Positions 12,284 through 12,403 of a DNA stretch of 12,403 nt are shown piece after piece. Each line of letters starts with the position of its first letter. Position 1 is the stretch's first letter. The position numbers and the translations under genes were made by a program. The stretch is from Gammaproteobacteria bacterium UBA1119 (GTDB lineage: Bacteria > Pseudomonadota > Gammaproteobacteria > Pseudomonadales > Azotimanducaceae). A model generated the notes under the pieces. It had not been told where the DNA came from. It searched no databases and saw only the letters and a program-made list of their open reading frames with translations. The stretch lies in NCBI GenBank assembly GCA_002313255.1, contig DCBA01000011.1:1-12403 (forward strand), written 5' to 3'.

Positions 12284-12314
12284 AAAAATGGCCCCTTTGG
12301 GGGCCATTTTTTTT
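12284..12314. terminator. Rho-independent terminator, probably bidirectional
   Basis: AAAAATGGCCCC (12284-12295) pairs perfectly with GGGGCCATTTTT (12300-12311) around TTTG, and Ts continue to 12314. Because the left arm begins with five As, the minus strand also ends in a U tract, so it can serve the plus-strand membrane gene and the minus-strand frame ending at 12341. Confidence 0.92.
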
Positions 12315-12340
12315 GCGCGTCGACAACCTGGGGACTGAAC

Positions 12341-12403
12341 TTAATTCGAGTCCTGCAGCATCTTGTCCACTTGCAAGAATGGGATTGCCCCTCCCGTGAA
12401 TTG
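12341..12403 (-). CDS. Possible 3' end of a minus-strand gene (partial)
   Basis: On the minus strand an open frame enters from the window edge and ends at TAA (12341-12343), reading QFTGGAIPFLQVDKMLQDSN. The composition looks like a normal protein C-terminus, and the frame converges on the two-way terminator at 12284-12314, which is where a gene end is expected. Twenty residues are too few to name a family or to exclude a chance frame. Confidence 0.4.
   Translation of the reverse strand, partial: QFTGGAIPFLQVDKMLQDSN

Larger units (their letters stand above)
11824..12314 (+). repeat. Tandem gene cassette, copy 2 (promoter, membrane gene, terminator)
   Basis: Second unit of the duplication described at 11204-11732. 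The distance between the two GACGTTATATAC blocks is 620 bases and between the two start codons 611 bases. The unit has its own leader with an SD hairpin, a shorter coding sequence without the Ser/Gly tail, and a stronger terminator. Confidence 0.75.

Noticed and set aside
1..12403. Mobile elements, CRISPR arrays, tRNA or rRNA genes
   Set aside because: No transposase or integrase frame, no regularly spaced repeats, and no cloverleaf or rRNA-like stretch seen on either strand.

Overview
The window looks like part of a bacterial chromosome that is accessory in gene content but ordinary in organisation. It is compact, of moderate G+C (about 55% by eye in the genes, lower in the last 1.7 kb), with Shine-Dalgarno sites, GTG and ATG starts, 4-base start/stop overlaps and classical U-tract terminators. 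I infer a proteobacterium, probably a marine or environmental gammaproteobacterium that degrades lipids or other cyclic compounds. That rests on codon and signal style plus gene content, so confidence is only moderate; several families here (thiolase/DUF35 pair, F420-type Ddn protein) are best known from actinobacteria.

Bases 1-10704 form an acyl-CoA catabolism region split into six short transcription units on both strands. (+) 1-2731: a partial crotonase, a second crotonase and a phytanoyl-CoA-dioxygenase-like protein fused to HEAT repeats, joined by ATGA overlaps. (-) 4016-2728: two tandem DsbA-fold proteins of the 2-hydroxychromene-2-carboxylate isomerase / kappa-GST type. (+) 4063-5616: an acyl-CoA carboxylase carboxyltransferase subunit. 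(-) 6557-5673: an SDR resembling the (3R)-hydroxyacyl-CoA dehydrogenase domain of MFE-2. (+) 6631-7425: a second SDR. (-) 10704-7430: a five-gene operon of crotonase, Cys-rich putative zinc protein, Ddn-type F420 protein, SCPx/Ltp-type thiolase and DUF35 protein. The set could hydroxylate, hydrate, dehydrogenate, carboxylate and cleave an unusual (branched, isoprenoid or steroid-like) acyl-CoA. The substrate cannot be read from sequence. Several enzymes lack canonical catalytic residues: the thiolase nucleophile, crotonase glutamates and the isomerase serine in one paralogue. This suggests non-textbook chemistry or regulatory partner subunits.

Bases 10705-11203 hold no gene I can support. From about 11204 the character changes completely. 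Two tandem cassettes, each with a promoter, a Shine-Dalgarno site, a small very hydrophobic protein and a strong terminator, encode paralogous membrane proteins of 127 and 110 residues with a shared ANSLDAIPV-GG--NSILDN core. I do not recognise this family. Because promoter, ribosome-binding site and terminator are all duplicated with the gene, this is the most distinctive and possibly undescribed element of the window. The last 63 bases look like the 3' end of a minus-strand gene converging on the second terminator.
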